Shown in pieces: positions 1 to 11,604 of a DNA stretch of 64,000 bases. Made by a program: the position numbers and the translations under genes. The notes under the pieces were generated by a model, which did not search any database, had not been told where the DNA came from, and was given only the letters and a program-made list of their open reading frames with translations. The first letter of the stretch is position 1. Each line of letters begins with the position of its first letter. This DNA comes from Atkinsonella hypoxylon (lineage: Eukaryota > Ascomycota > Sordariomycetes > Hypocreales > Clavicipitaceae): contig JFHB01000144.1 in NCBI GenBank assembly GCA_000729835.1, positions 1 to 64,000 on the forward strand. Direction: 5' to 3'.

Positions 1-2340
1 ACTTAAAGGTAAGGTAAGTTCTATAAATAGCTTATAATTACTTTTAGCTTTAGAATACTATTTAATTCTTTAATATAAAGCGTATTTATTTATAGGTTTA
101 TAATAAACTTCTTCTCTTTAATATAATTTCCTATTTATTCTTATATAATATTCTATAAATTCTTCTAGATACTACTAAGCAGCTATTTTATATATTTATT
201 AGTAATATCTTTTTTATTGTTTTCTACTGCCTCTTTAACTATAGTAGATATTGTCTTAATAATATTAATTAATTAATCTTTTTGCTTCTTAACTTTTTAC
301 CTTTTCCTTAGAATAGAATATAGAGGTATAACTTTAGCACTTATTCTATTAATATAATAGACTTTATTAATACTATTTACTTATATTAAGTATTTATTCT
401 CTATTGCTTCTATAAGTATAAGTATTAGTTAGTATAGGTTTTATAAGCTAACTTTAATCTTTTTCTAAAAAATATCTTTAAATAATTATATAAAAAGCTA
501 TACTTTTATATCTATAGAGCTATTTTCTTTAGCTTTCTTTTTTTTCCTTTTAGCTTAGTTTTTTAAAGCTTCTTTTTACTTAATAAAGCATTATATCTTT
601 ATAGTATAGACTTTAAAGAGCTAGGCTATAATTCTCTCCTTAATTAGTATATAAAGAGTTCTTTTAGGTTTATATTCCTTTATCTTAAACGTTAAAGTTA
701 CTGTAGTACTATTAGTAAGGTCTCTCTTAAGAATAGCTTCTAGTAAGATATATATTAGGTAATAATTAGAAATATTAATCTTATTAAAGATTTAATTTAA
801 TATCTTTCTCTCTTTCTTACTAGGCTTTTAATAGTTTAATATTTTCTTACTAAATTCCTTAACTTAAGAATAATACTATTTTATAATATAGTAGTTAAAA
901 CAATTAACCTAGAACACTATAAGCCTATAAAGATAACTTTCTATATTAAGGAAGCTTTATATAAGAATAAGTAGCACTAAATTATTTAATTCTACTATTA
1001 AGATACTTACTCTTTAATTATACTTTATAAAGCTAATCTTATTATTATACTAGTAAAACTAGCATTAATCTATATAATAACCTTTCTTACTACAGTAATA
1101 GCAGTAATACTGCTTTATATAGCTTTTAGTTATATAAGTTCTAAAGCTTTAGGCATTATTATATATATTAATAGTATTAATATATATATTCTACCTTTTC
1201 TTTTTCTTTTTCCTAAATTTCTCTTTAAAAAGCTTTATAATATCTATCTTTAAAACTACTTACTTTATAAGTATAATCTTTATATCTTTAAACTTTTAGG
1301 TTAAATTATCTATTTAATCTTTTACTTCTAAAATAGGCTATATAATTTTCTTAGCTTTATAACTAAAATTACTTATACTATAATACTTAAGACTTCTTCT
1401 GCCTAGAGGTATATAAAGGTAGTTCTTTCTATTATTATAGAGTTTAGAATTACAATCTTTTAACTCTATTTTAGCTTATATATACTAGCTAAGCTACTCT
1501 AATAACTCTCTATAGAGTATTACAATAAACTTAGCTCTAGTAACTTTTATTTAATCTATAAAGCTAGTAAGTATAGCATTTAGTAAGGCCTTATAAATAT
1601 AATTAAACTAAGAGGTTATACTGCACTATATATAGAGCTTAGCGCTAATTATAGTAGCTTAATGTTCTTAAAGCTAATAAAGAGTATTCTTTATAGTCTT
1701 TAAATAGTTTCTCTTTAGGTCTTTAAGCTTTTTATTAGCTTACTTCTTTTAATTCTAAGGAGTAGCTTTATACTAAAATAAAAGCTACTTTTTAGCTTCT
1801 TTTTAATTATATAAGGTATAAATAACCTTTATATACTTATAGATTAATAGGTTAATATAATAAATAAATATCTTCTATTAGTTTTCCTTTAAGATAAATA
1901 AGGTCTCTATTTTTAGCTTAAAGCTAGTTAAGTAATTAAGGATATTTTCTCCTTTAAATTAGTATATATTAAACTTCTTATTAAAGGTAGCCTAAGCTTA
2001 CTGCTTTTTAATAGCTTTACTTATAGCTTTAGTAAAAGCCTTATAAAATATAGCTATAGTGCTACTAGTACTAGCCTTTTTATCTTAAGTATTTAATTCT
2101 ATTATAACCTTAGGTTTTAAAATAACTTTTTTAGAAGATTTACTAGATTAACTAGAGCTAGTATTAGCTACTTTAAATGTAAAGCTTATATCTTTTTTTA
2201 AGAGATATAGAATACTAAACTTATATAAATAACTAGTAGAATAGCTTAATATAGAAGGTAGGTATAAAGAGAACAATTAATCTTACTTAGTAGAAAGAGT
2301 GTAATATATATAATTCCCTATATTAGCTATACTTTTAGTG
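1..2340 (-). pseudogene. Gag-like frame of retroelement L, RIP-degraded
   Basis: Read on the minus strand, a frame runs from about 2340 to the window edge, interrupted only by TAG/TAA, most of which fit former CAG/CAA codons. The N-terminal part is serine- and lysine-rich and is followed by a helical, charged Gag-like region. A CX2CX4HX4C zinc knuckle lies at 1062-1103: three cysteines are intact and the histidine codon now reads Tyr, a C-to-T change. Downstream comes a Lys/Glu-rich, coiled-coil-like stretch; a possible frame change lies near position 200. The role would have been nucleocapsid and RNA packaging. The knuckle supports Gag; the superfamily cannot be settled because pol lies outside the window. 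Element A is inserted just upstream of its start. Confidence 0.6.
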
Positions 2341-2604
2341 CTCTTATCTTTTGCTTCTATAGTTATATAAGCTTCTAACGCTAAGATATAAAGGCTAAGA
2401 ACTTAATTGCTAATAACAGTAAATATAAAGATAACTACTAAGATAAGGATAAAAGAGAAATTTTTCTCTGTAATTAAATAATTATAACGTTTAAGAGACC
2501 TAAAAACTTCCTTTTTGCTATATTAAGGCTATTTTAGCTAAGGGTAAAACAGGGGTTAAATAGGCTGGCTAGTATTTGCAATATAGCAATTGTCTTTAAC
2601 TAAG
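2341..2604. other. Upstream part of element L
   Basis: No reading frame or RNA gene is seen here. Given the minus-strand gag on its left, this is probably the 5' leader of L. It is interrupted by element A at the CCTAG target site and resumes at 13867. Confidence 0.4.
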
Positions 2605-2609
2605 CCTAG

Positions 2610-2852
2610 TGTTACGGGATAATCCTGCAGACCCGCAGGTCACTAGTGCACGTGACCGCAATTATATATAAGTAGTTAGAAGCAACACTTAAGTAGTTAG
2701 ATTGAACAATTAACTATTATTTACTAGAACACTATTACTAAATGCTCCTTACAGAAGCTCTTATAACTTCTCTTATAAATTATTATATAATCTATTAAAT
2801 CTAGTAACCTATTATTACTTCTAATAAATCTATATTAGATTTTACTGTAATA
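2610..2852 (+). repeat. 5' LTR of element A (243 bp)
   Basis: It begins TGTTACGGGATAATCC and ends as a mutated form of CCACCGTAACA. The first 55 or so bases keep C and G, while the rest is C-to-T/G-to-A mutated relative to the partner at 13619-13861. Two short inverted repeats sit near the tip: CCTGC/GCAGG (2624-2639) and GGTCAC/GTGACC (2638-2657). Confidence 0.95.
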
Positions 2853-2904
2853 AGTAGTAGCAATTGCTTCTAATTATTGCTAACTCTCCTTAAGCTTAAA
2901 AAGC

Positions 2905-5400
2905 TAAAATTGCAATATTTAAGATAGAGTAACTTTAGAAAGAGCTTAGTAGAAGGAATTATATTCCTTTTACTAATAAAGAACTTAAAACTATATATTA
3001 ATTCTATAAATTCTACTGCTAAAATCTAGATTTTTAGATTTAAAAAAGAGATCTTATACCTTAAGAAAAAAGAAGCCTACTACTTTATCTTACTTACTAT
3101 AAATTTGTTAATAAATAGCTTAAATTATATAACTAACTTAAGCTAGTAGAACTACCTTCTTACTAGAATACTATTAACGCTTTTATAGTATAGTAGGTAT
3201 AGAGGTAAGTTAATAGAATTATTAATAAAGCTAAATCTACTAAACTCTTTATAGATTTACTAATAGTAATACTAAAAGGAAAAGCTAAAGCTAGATTATC
3301 TAGATTTAATAGCTTAAAAGACACTATCTATAAAGCTAATACTAGTTCTACCTAGAATATTAAAGGAAAGTAAGTATAAAGATTTAGATTTACACTACTT
3401 ACTAAGGACCTAGATCTATTAAATATACCTTAAACTACTAAAAAGAACTTACTAATTAAAGAACTAGCTAAAATCTTACTACTTTTATAGGCCTACTAAA
3501 GGTTTTATACCTTTAAGCTAAAGTATAAAGTAAAGAAAGTAGTAAAGCTACTTAAAAAAAAGAACCTTTTACTAAAATAGCTTATAGGTTTTTCTATAGA
3601 AATTAGTAAATAAATTAGTAGAATTAGAGAAGAATTAATTAATAAAATTAGTAGATTATAGAGAGAATTAAACAATAAAATTACTGCTTTTTAAGTAAAG
3701 TAATAATACTTAGCCTAAAAGATAAAGACTACACTTAAGCCTTAAGATAAATATAATAAATAATACTATACTTAATAAAGCTTCTAGCTTAAGAATTATA
3801 GGTAAAGAGCTTTTAATTCTTACTTACCTCTAAAAGATAACTAGAACTAAAAGTAAGGTTAAAAGTAACCCTTAAGTAAAAGAAACTATATAATATAGAA
3901 ATACCTTAAATACTTTAGTACTTTTCTAAAAGAATAAAAGCTACTATAATTTCTAAAGAATCTATTAAAGTAATACTATAATAGTAAGGCTAAGAAGAGC
4001 TAAGATACTAAAAAAGACTAGAATTAAGTATTTAGTAACTTTAAATATTAGTATATAAATTAATAAGTACTACACTATATTAAAAAAAACAATCCCTAGC
4101 TAAATTTAGTAAATAAAAGGCTAAATCTATATTAAAAATAAAATAACTAAAGTAATATATAGTTTTAAACCCCTAAGGAATAAATAGATTCTATATAGAA
4201 AATTATTAATATTAGTTACTTTAAACCCTTTAACAATAAGAATATTTATAAGCTAATTTTATATAAAGGAAAGTATACTATTTTCTATAATATAGAGCTA
4301 TAGATTTAAGCTATTAAAGACTACTATAGCTATAGTGCAATTAATACCTAGAAAGCTATTTATATTAAGCTCTAAACTCTCTTTAAAGGGAATACATTAA
4401 TATAGTATAAGCAGCATCTAGATTACTATAAAAAAATAGCTATTTTTAGCAGTTTAAACTCTATTTATACTGCTATCTATAAAGAATTTAGTATATAGAT
4501 TTAGAATGTAATAATATAGCTAGATTTAGCTAAGTTTATAGAGTAAAATATAATTAAAGAAAAATTATTTAGGGAATTTACCTCTAGAGTATTCTAATAT
4601 ACCTATATAAATAGTAAAACTATAGATCTTTAGCTCCTTTTAAGACTCTATTATAAGCTATACCTAGAATTACAATAGTTATACTTAATTCTAATAGTAA
4701 AAGACCTAAGATCTATATATATTACTATAGTAAATAATAAGATTAAGAATCTATAAAAATGCCTTAAGGATCTAGAAAAATAATAAAAATTAGAAAACTA
4801 TAAGAAAGATATTAATACTTACTATACTTAAAGTAAATTTAATAGTAAGGACTTTAAAAACAATAAAGTAGCTTAAGGTAATTAAGCTAACTAGAATAAA
4901 AGCAATAGTTAATTTTAGTTCTAACCTTTATTCTATAAAAATTACTAGAATAATTATCCTTAGTACTTACTATAAAAGTAAAGAAATTAGCTGCTAAAAG
5001 AGTAGTAACTTTAGCCTTAATAGAACTAGAATTTAAAGGCTAGCTAGAATTATTAGCTAAAGCTATAGTATCTTTAGCAGCCTTAATGTTTTTAATAATA
5101 GAGCTTACTATAGAATAATAAGGAATATACCTATATAATAACGTTTAAAGATAAATCTAACTAAAAAGACTATAAAAAGTACCTTAAAAGCTATAAATAC
5201 TAGCTAATAGAAGAAGAAGAAATAGTTAATACTAAGAAACTACTAACTAGCTTAAAATCTAACTTTATTAAAACCTATTTTACTAAAAGTAAAGAAAAAT
5301 AAAAAAAGAAGGTTTAAATAAAGGTAAACTAAAAGGATTTATAGAGAATTTAGATAAAGTAAGTAGTTAAAGTAGTTATAAAGCTATAGATTATTAAATT
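2905..5400 (+). pseudogene. gag: Element A gag region
   Basis: With RIP-type stops discounted, the plus strand reads as a long Lys/Gln/Asn-rich protein. An N-terminal coiled-coil-like stretch lies near 3500-3700, and a capsid-like helical region near 4200-4760. A Gln/Asn-rich linker leads into the protease. I did not see a clear CCHC knuckle. The role would have been the particle coat. Start and end are approximate because the original ATG cannot be identified; position before the protease and co-linearity with B support the call. Confidence 0.65.
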
Positions 5401-5419
5401 TAGTATTTTAAAGTTAAAT

Positions 5420-5850
5420 TCTTTTCTAAAGATTCTTATTTAATTCTATAATAAAGAACTATTATATTAAATCTACCTAAATACTAGAACCTCTTTAGTG
5501 CTAGTTAATAAAGTATATTTAACTTAGTTTAGTTAAAATATAAAATAGGTAAAAATAGAGCTAAAACTAGTTACTAGAGTGCAGTTATTCTTCTATATCT
5601 CTAAGACAGCTACATTTAACTTCTATATCCCTAAATCTATATATAGTATACCTATAACTAGCTATTTTATAGTTATAGCTAACGTAATAAGTAACCTAAG
5701 ACTAAAGCTTCTTCTAGGTTTAACCTTCTTTTATAATTATAGTGTTAAAATTAATTTTATTTACTTTAGAGCTACTATTAGGTCTATTTATAATATAGTT
5801 ATAGAAATAGGTATCTTCTAGCTAATTTTAAAGATTCTATATTAGAATAT
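5420..5850 (+). pseudogene. Element A retropepsin-like protease region
   Basis: The active-site triad expected as Asp-Thr-Gly lies at 5480-5488 and now reads Asn-Thr-Arg: GAT became AAT and GGA became AGA, both G-to-A. It is followed by a hydrophobic segment typical of retropepsins. The 80-codon open stretch 5579-5821 continues in this same frame and has a near-identical partner in B at 21561-21803, so it is a surviving piece of the polyprotein and not a small gene. The enzyme would have cut the Gag-Pol precursor. The catalytic Asp is lost. Confidence 0.7.
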
Positions 5851-6337
5851 AATAGTAGTATAAGCTATAATAATTCCACTAAAATTATAGAAGTATATTC
5901 TAGTTAAATAGAAGAAGGTACTAGTTAATAAAAAGGCTACTGCCTACTATATATACTTAAAATCTAACCTTATACTAGATATATTGCTTAGTACAACTAA
6001 CTAGAAATAAATAGTAGCTTATAACTATTTAGATAAATTTATTATAATTTAAAAAAATTAAAAGGTTGCTTATCTTTAGTATAATAAAGGGCTTAAGGCT
6101 AACTATATAATTATAAATCTATTTAATTTATATATATATTTTTCTAAGGATATTACACCTAATAATAGTTTATTACCTATAGAAGATTATAAAACTTAAG
6201 AAGAAGGTAATAGTAGTAGATTTAACCTTAAGAAAGTTAATAATAGTATCTCTATATATAAAATCTCTTATTCTAAGGATATACTATATATTTACAATAA
6301 ATATAAGGTTAAGGTAGAAAACTTAAACCTAAATATT

Positions 6338-6660
6338 TGTAATGGACTGGCCTAGGAGCTGCTGCTAACTAGCGTCTATAATGAGAACTATAATTATAGG
6401 GAGAAAAGGGGGAAGAGAGAAGGAACTAGAAGCCTCCCTATACTCCTATACTATATATCTAGGGGTGGGTCTATCCCCTTAGGAGCCCCTTTTAGCACGT
6501 GCTCTATAGCTAAGGTCCTCTCTCTAGGGCCTAGCGAAGTCCAGCTAACCCCTAGACGAATGCAGCTCGCTCCTCTCCCTTCCTCTACATAGATCTCTGT
6601 CCCTCTCCTGCTGTCCTCCCTCTACTGAAAGACCCGAGCCTAAGGCTCGAGTCCATAACA
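6338..6660 (-). repeat. Solo LTR of the element I family (323 bp)
   Basis: Read on the minus strand this is a complete LTR, from TGTTATGGACTCGAG to AGTCCATTACA, exactly 323 bp like the three LTRs of element I. The 5-bp TSD ATATT lies at 6333-6337 and 6661-6665. B has the uninterrupted site with a single ATATT. It is GC-rich and nearly unmutated inside strongly mutated element A, so it probably arrived and collapsed to a solo LTR after A was RIPed, or escaped by being short. Confidence 0.97.
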
Positions 6661-6689
6661 ATATTATAGCTAAATTTATTAACTTAATA

Positions 6690-8330
6690 GATAAATACAA
6701 TATTTATTGTAATAAAGGTATTATTTCTATGCTTAAAGACTAATATATAAGAGTAGATCTAGTAAATAGATAGTAGAAGCAGCTAAAACCTATCTAAATC
6801 TACCTACTAGGAGCTAAAGATAAAGCTAAACTAGATAAGGTTTATAATAAGCTGTATTTAAGTAGAAAGATATTATATTTAAACAACCTAGTAGCTATAG
6901 CCTACTTAGCCTTTATAGTGTAGATTAAAACCTTAATAGAAAGAAAAGAATAAGTTATAGTTAATATAAAGCTACTTAATAGTGTAGTAATACTAAATAT
7001 ATACTCTTTACTAAATTAATTAAATATTATAGTAAATATATATAGTAAGAAGATATTTTTACTCTTTAATATATTAAGGTTTTTCTACTAGCTTTCTATA
7101 AAATAAAAACATTAATCTTATATAGTAGTAATATTAAAATAAGGATTAAAAGCATTAAATATAGCGCTTATAGGCTTTAAGAATATATTAGCTTTTACTT
7201 AATAGTATATAAACTAATTATTTTAAAAGCATTAATATTTTATATAAATCTATATTAATAACATTATTATATTCTTTAACTCTACTAAGGACTACCTTAT
7301 ATACCTTAATATAGTTTTATTAATTCTAAAGAAAAATAAGTTAATAATAGCTATAAAGAAGTTATTTATAGGCTACTTAGCTATTTAGCTATTAGGTTTT
7401 ATTGTTAATAGTAATAGAATTACTAATATAAATAATAAGCTAAAAGCTTTTTAAAAACTTAAGTTTCTAGTAGATCTTATAAATCTAAAGACCTTTATTA
7501 ATATAGCTAGCTTTTTATAGAAAAGTATTCTATAGTTTAATATATAAATTTACTTACTATAGAAATAAAAGACTACTTTACTATAAAAGCTTTATAAGAA
7601 AGGCTTAGCTAATAGTTTACCTAAACTAATATACTAAAAGAAAGCCTAAAAAGCAATATTTTTACTAAAACCTAAGGAAAAGAAGGTATTCTAAGAGGTA
7701 AAAGTATATCTTAATAAAAACACTATTTTATAGCACTATAACTCTAGTAAGCATTTATTCTTTAAAGTTAACGCTTATAAAGAAGAATTTAAGCTCTTTA
7801 TCTTTTAGCTTATAGGTAAATAGAATAGTTATAGTATACTTAGTAAAGATATTAAAAATAACTAGCTTTAACTAATTCTTTTTCTCTTAAAATACACTTT
7901 TAACCTAAAGAGATATTATAGATTAACTAAAGTAAAGGTAGCTATAATTATATAAAGTGTTTAAAAGCTATAGAAAATAGTTTAATCTAACTACTACACT
8001 ATTAATATTATTATAGACTACTTATTAGTAAAGGGAATTATTAAATATACCTTACTTACTATAATAAATCTAGATAAAGCTAACTTAATATTAGCTAAAG
8101 TAGCTAATTATTTATTATAATTTAACTTAAGAGTTTTCTATATACTAGAAGTACTAAATATAGTGCTAAATATACTCTTTAGGTTACTAGTTATAGTTTT
8201 ATACTAAAAGAAGGCTTATAATAGCGAATTTAATAAGCTTAATATAAGTATATTTTTTACTAAAGAATATAGCGCTATAGTAGTATTAAATAAAGGTTTA
8301 AAGGAGGAAATTGTTTAAGGCTATAGTTTT
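6690..8330 (+). pseudogene. pol: Element A reverse transcriptase and RNase H
   Basis: The catalytic box expected as Tyr-Ile-Asp-Asp lies at 7251-7262 and reads Tyr-Ile-Asn-Asn, both GAC-to-AAC. It is followed by a hydrophobic beta strand and a TKDYL-like stretch. Upstream residues match the gypsy palm region with a phenylalanine/tyrosine-Gln pair and a GFKN block. Downstream, LLGF and the connection segment lead into RNase H. The arrangement resembles a gypsy RT lineage common in Pezizomycotina (recalled, not searched). The frame equals the protease frame after subtracting the 328-bp solo LTR insertion. The catalytic aspartates are destroyed. Confidence 0.8.
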
Positions 8331-8429
8331 AATTTAAAGCTTAATAGAATTATAGAAGGTATTAAGGACTTTTATAAAAAGTAGGCTTAGTAAAATTAAC
8401 AATAAAGACTAAGGATTCTACTATATAAA

Positions 8430-9960
8430 TAGGCTCTATAAGATAATAGGCTTTTATACTATTATAATAGAAAAGGCCTATTTTAACTATATATATCTAT
8501 AAAGGTTGTAGAATTTATCCTTAAAATAGTTTATAATAATTAAAACTATTTTAATGCCTATAGAATAGCAGTAGAATTATAGGTAGTTTACTTTCTATAA
8601 ATATATAAGTAGATTTAAACCTATATTACTTACTGCTATACCTATAAAGAAAATATAATTAACTACAGTAAGCTACTAAAGGAATTAAGGTTATTAAAGT
8701 TAGTTTTAATACTTTTCTATATAATTTTACTTAATTTTATTACTAATATACCTAAAGTTAGCTTAATAAATACTTTATAGTAAAAAGATAAATATAGCTT
8801 CTATAACTTACTATATTTAGTAAATTACTTATTTAGTAAGTAAATAATTCTTATACTTAAGTATACAATATATACAGTAGAAATTTAGGTAGAACTACTC
8901 TTATAGATACTATATTTATTAAACTAAAGCCTTCTTAAGTAAATTATAAGTAACTAAGATCTAAAGTTTATTTTTAACGTTTAAAGAAGTATATTTACTT
9001 AAATTAAAAGTAAATTGCTTATAGCTATAGCTTACTACCTATAGATAGATAGAATAGCTAAATAAAAGAATTAAATAGTTATTATTGCTGTTTAATACTA
9101 TATAGTTATAAATTTAAATATACTATAAACTATAATACTTTTAGCACTATAGCACTAACTTAATAATATAGTAGCAGCTAATATAGAGATTTCCTTTAAT
9201 AAGCTTATATATAGTTTCTAACTAGCTACTATTGTTAATTTAATCTAATTAAATAACGTTTTTAGCAATAGAATAAATATAAGTAATATAGCTATACTTT
9301 AGAAGCTATACTAGCAAGAGGTAGAAATAGCTATTAGTATAGTAAATGCCTTAAGCAAGATTAAATATAACGCTTAATATAAACCTATTAATATAAAAGT
9401 AAAGAATATAGTTTACCTATAATTACACTAAGAATATATACTTCTAGAAAAGCTAAAAAAGAAATAGTCTTCTTAATAGGTAGAGCTATATAAGGTTCTT
9501 ATAAAAGTAAGCTTATTATTGTTTTACCTAAATTTCCTACTAGATTTATATATATATTTAGTAGTATTAGTAGCTTACCTTTAGAAGCTAAGATAGAGTA
9601 AGAACCCTTTTAACTAAGAAGAGTAACTGCTACTGTTAATTACAATAGAAAGGTTTAGTATAAAGAACTATTAAAAAGTTAAGTAAATTTACACCTATTA
9701 AATCTAACGTTTCTACAATAGGTTAAGTAAGCTATATTTAGAATTCTTTATATAATAGAAAGGGTTCTTTACTAAAGACAACTAATAGATTGCTAAAGAT
9801 AAACTTAAAGTTAATACTTCTAAAATTATAAATAAATATCTATAGAAGCACTCTATAAATTAAGAAAAAGAGTATTAATATTGTTAAAAGGGTAATATAG
9901 CTTACTAAAAAGCTCTAAATTAGCTAGTAAAAGCTTACTACTAACTCTTTTCCTTATAAG
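8430..9960 (+). pseudogene. pol: Element A integrase region
   Basis: The HHCC zinc-binding region lies at about 8530-8660: a histidine-like position, then FNAYR and a C-x2-C equivalent (Cys-Tyr-Thr-Tyr) before a lysine. The second cysteine is mutated to Tyr. The core begins near 8740 with a stretch corresponding to the usual DFITDIP motif, with Asp changed to Asn. It is in frame with RT. I could not recognise a chromodomain at the C-terminus. The enzyme would have inserted the cDNA with the 5-bp duplications seen at both element ends. Confidence 0.7.
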
Positions 9961-10638
9961 TCTTAATTTCCTTTATTATATAATAAATTATTTAAATCCC
10001 TTAGTATCTCTTTCTTTATTTCCTTATTTATTATTATTAAAACTATTAAAATTAACCTATATTATAGAATTATAGAAGGTTAAGAAGAAAATATCTATAA
10101 ATCTATATACTATTGTTTTAACCTACTTTTTCTATAAATTTACCTTTACTTTTATAAATTTTTACGCTTTCTACTATATAACCTTTTTTTTATACTTTTA
10201 TATATTATAAAATCTTTATAAATTTATTAATACTATTATAGCTGCTGCTCTTTCTATTCCTTTAGGCTGTTATTTAGCTACTTTTAATAGTTAAACACTA
10301 AAATACTACACTAAAGGCAATAGACTACCTATAGAGTAAATTCCTATAGCCTATAGAACTAGCTAGCCTCTATAGAGCTACTTCTAGCTTCTTCTGTCCC
10401 TTCTGTAGAAAATCTACTACTATTATTCTTTTCTTTTAGTAGTTTAGAATTATTAATTCTAGTAAACCTAAATAGCTTATTTTAAGAAAGAAATAATAAT
10501 AGTAACTACACTTAAGCTATAATACTATTACTATTTAAACCTAAAGAAGAATATATTACTTCTAATATATACATTAATTATAACAATAGTTCTAACGCTA
10601 AGAGTAAAGGTTTTAAGTTTAAGGAGCAGAAAAACAAC

Positions 10639-11332
10639 TGTTAAAAATAAGCTACCCTGTATAGCCTATTTTTATGCCTACTAGTTGCTCTATCACGTGA
10701 CCCTTATTAGGTCTTGTTACGTTGATTTTTGGTAGAGATATCGTTGTTACTAGATGCAAACATCTAGATTTAACTAAGGCAAAGTTGCCTAACCTATAGT
10801 TAACTTTAACTGCGATTTTCTCTATAACTAGCAATAGTAGAAATTCAAGAAGTATACTATTCGAAAGCTAAGAATTAGGGCTATTTAATGGTATAATTGT
10901 TAGATAGAGTTGCTTATAAGGGTTGCTTGTTATTAGTGGAATTTGTTAAATTGTATATATAGGCGTCTCGTTTGTATAGCCGTAAGTCGATTTTTTTGTT
11001 TTTATATAGTAAATCTTTTTGCGGAAATTATAAAGTAGCCTATAAGCCCCTTCTAGCGACTACAGCCCGCCAATATAGTTAGAGGGTCTATAAGGGACTA
11101 GAAAGATTTAAGATCCTACCCTCACTAAGTTTGTTACAGCGCTCTTAATATAAAGATACCACTATTACAGTTATCTATTGCCTCTATGTAATCTATACTA
11201 TACACTACAGCTTGATTTAGGCCGCTGCTGCTTCTACTACGTAATAATTGCTAGGAGTAATTATAGGTGCTAAATCTAAGAGACCACTACCCTCTTAGAT
11301 ATCTAGTCCTATAATCCCTATTATTTTTAATA
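10639..11332 (+). repeat. Copia-family LTR (694 bp) at the left of the hybrid insert
   Basis: It starts TGTTAAAAATA and ends TATTTTTAATA, an 11-bp inverted terminal repeat apart from one C-to-T change. It is alignable over its length with the LTRs of C (26436-27129), D (33811-34514, 46948-47651) and the partial LTR of E (47652-47893). Confidence 0.9.
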
Positions 11333-11346
11333 GGTTATAAGCCCAG
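11333..11346 (+). promoter_or_regulatory. Primer binding site, half-tRNA type
   Basis: GGTTATAAGCCCAG directly follows the LTR. It is complementary to the anticodon stem-loop of initiator tRNA-Met except for one position that a RIP G-to-A change would explain, the priming mode known for Drosophila copia and yeast Ty5. It matches a loop with anticodon UAU without any change. The same site follows the LTRs of D, E and the TRIM. Confidence 0.7.
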
Positions 11347-11450
11347 TAGCGCAGTAGTTGTAGCCTACTGCAGCAGCCTTACGTTGCCTACTACAAAGTA
11401 GAGCACTGCTCTGTGAGGTAAAGGTTACGAGTTTAAACCCTGCTAAAAAC
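11347..11450 (+). other. tRNA-like (A-box/B-box) segment, possible SINE-type sequence
   Basis: TAGCGCAGTAG (11347-11357) resembles a pol III A box and GTTTAAACC (11431-11439) a B box with one C-to-T change. The spacing of about 84 bases is longer than in an ordinary intronless tRNA and I could not fold a full cloverleaf. It lies between the primer binding site and polypurine tract of the hybrid insert and is absent from D and E. Chance similarity cannot be excluded. Confidence 0.25.
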
Positions 11451-11514
11451 TATAAAAAGATTTAATTGCTAGTATAAGCCTATAACCTCCAAGCGGGCAC
11501 CTAGATATACAATT

Positions 11515-11604
11515 CTAGGGGGAGTGTTAAAAATATATGTTAAAATATATAAGGCTTTGTAATCCTAGGTTCAGTTGGATCGGTCCACTCTTTTGATCTT
11601 AATA
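11515..11604 (+). repeat. Polypurine tract and divergent right end of the hybrid insert
   Basis: CTAGGGGGAG (11515-11524) is a polypurine tract directly followed by TGTTAAAAATATATG. The terminal segment 11525-11604 shares only its first 11 bases with the family LTR. It ends at the TSD, so it acted as the right end during integration. Confidence 0.6.

Larger units (their letters stand above)
10639..11604 (+). mobile_element. Hybrid copia-type insertion in element A
   Basis: The 966-bp insertion is flanked by the TSD ACAAC (10634-10638 and 11605-11609); B has the empty site. The left part is a complete copia-family LTR followed by a primer binding site. A short interior leads to a polypurine tract. 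The right end is an 80-bp TG-initiated segment that does not match the left LTR. A normal LTR element has two identical LTRs, so this is a chimaeric or internally rearranged copy. The ends TGTTAA and TTAATA (probably once TTAACA) and the clean TSD still indicate integrase-type insertion. Confidence 0.85.

Noticed and set aside
5579..5821. Independent small gene (also 21561-21803)
   Set aside because: In frame with the protease triad upstream and with RT downstream; it is a remnant of the polyprotein.
10652..10834. 60-codon open frame on the minus strand
   Set aside because: It lies inside the copia LTR and has no conserved protein features.
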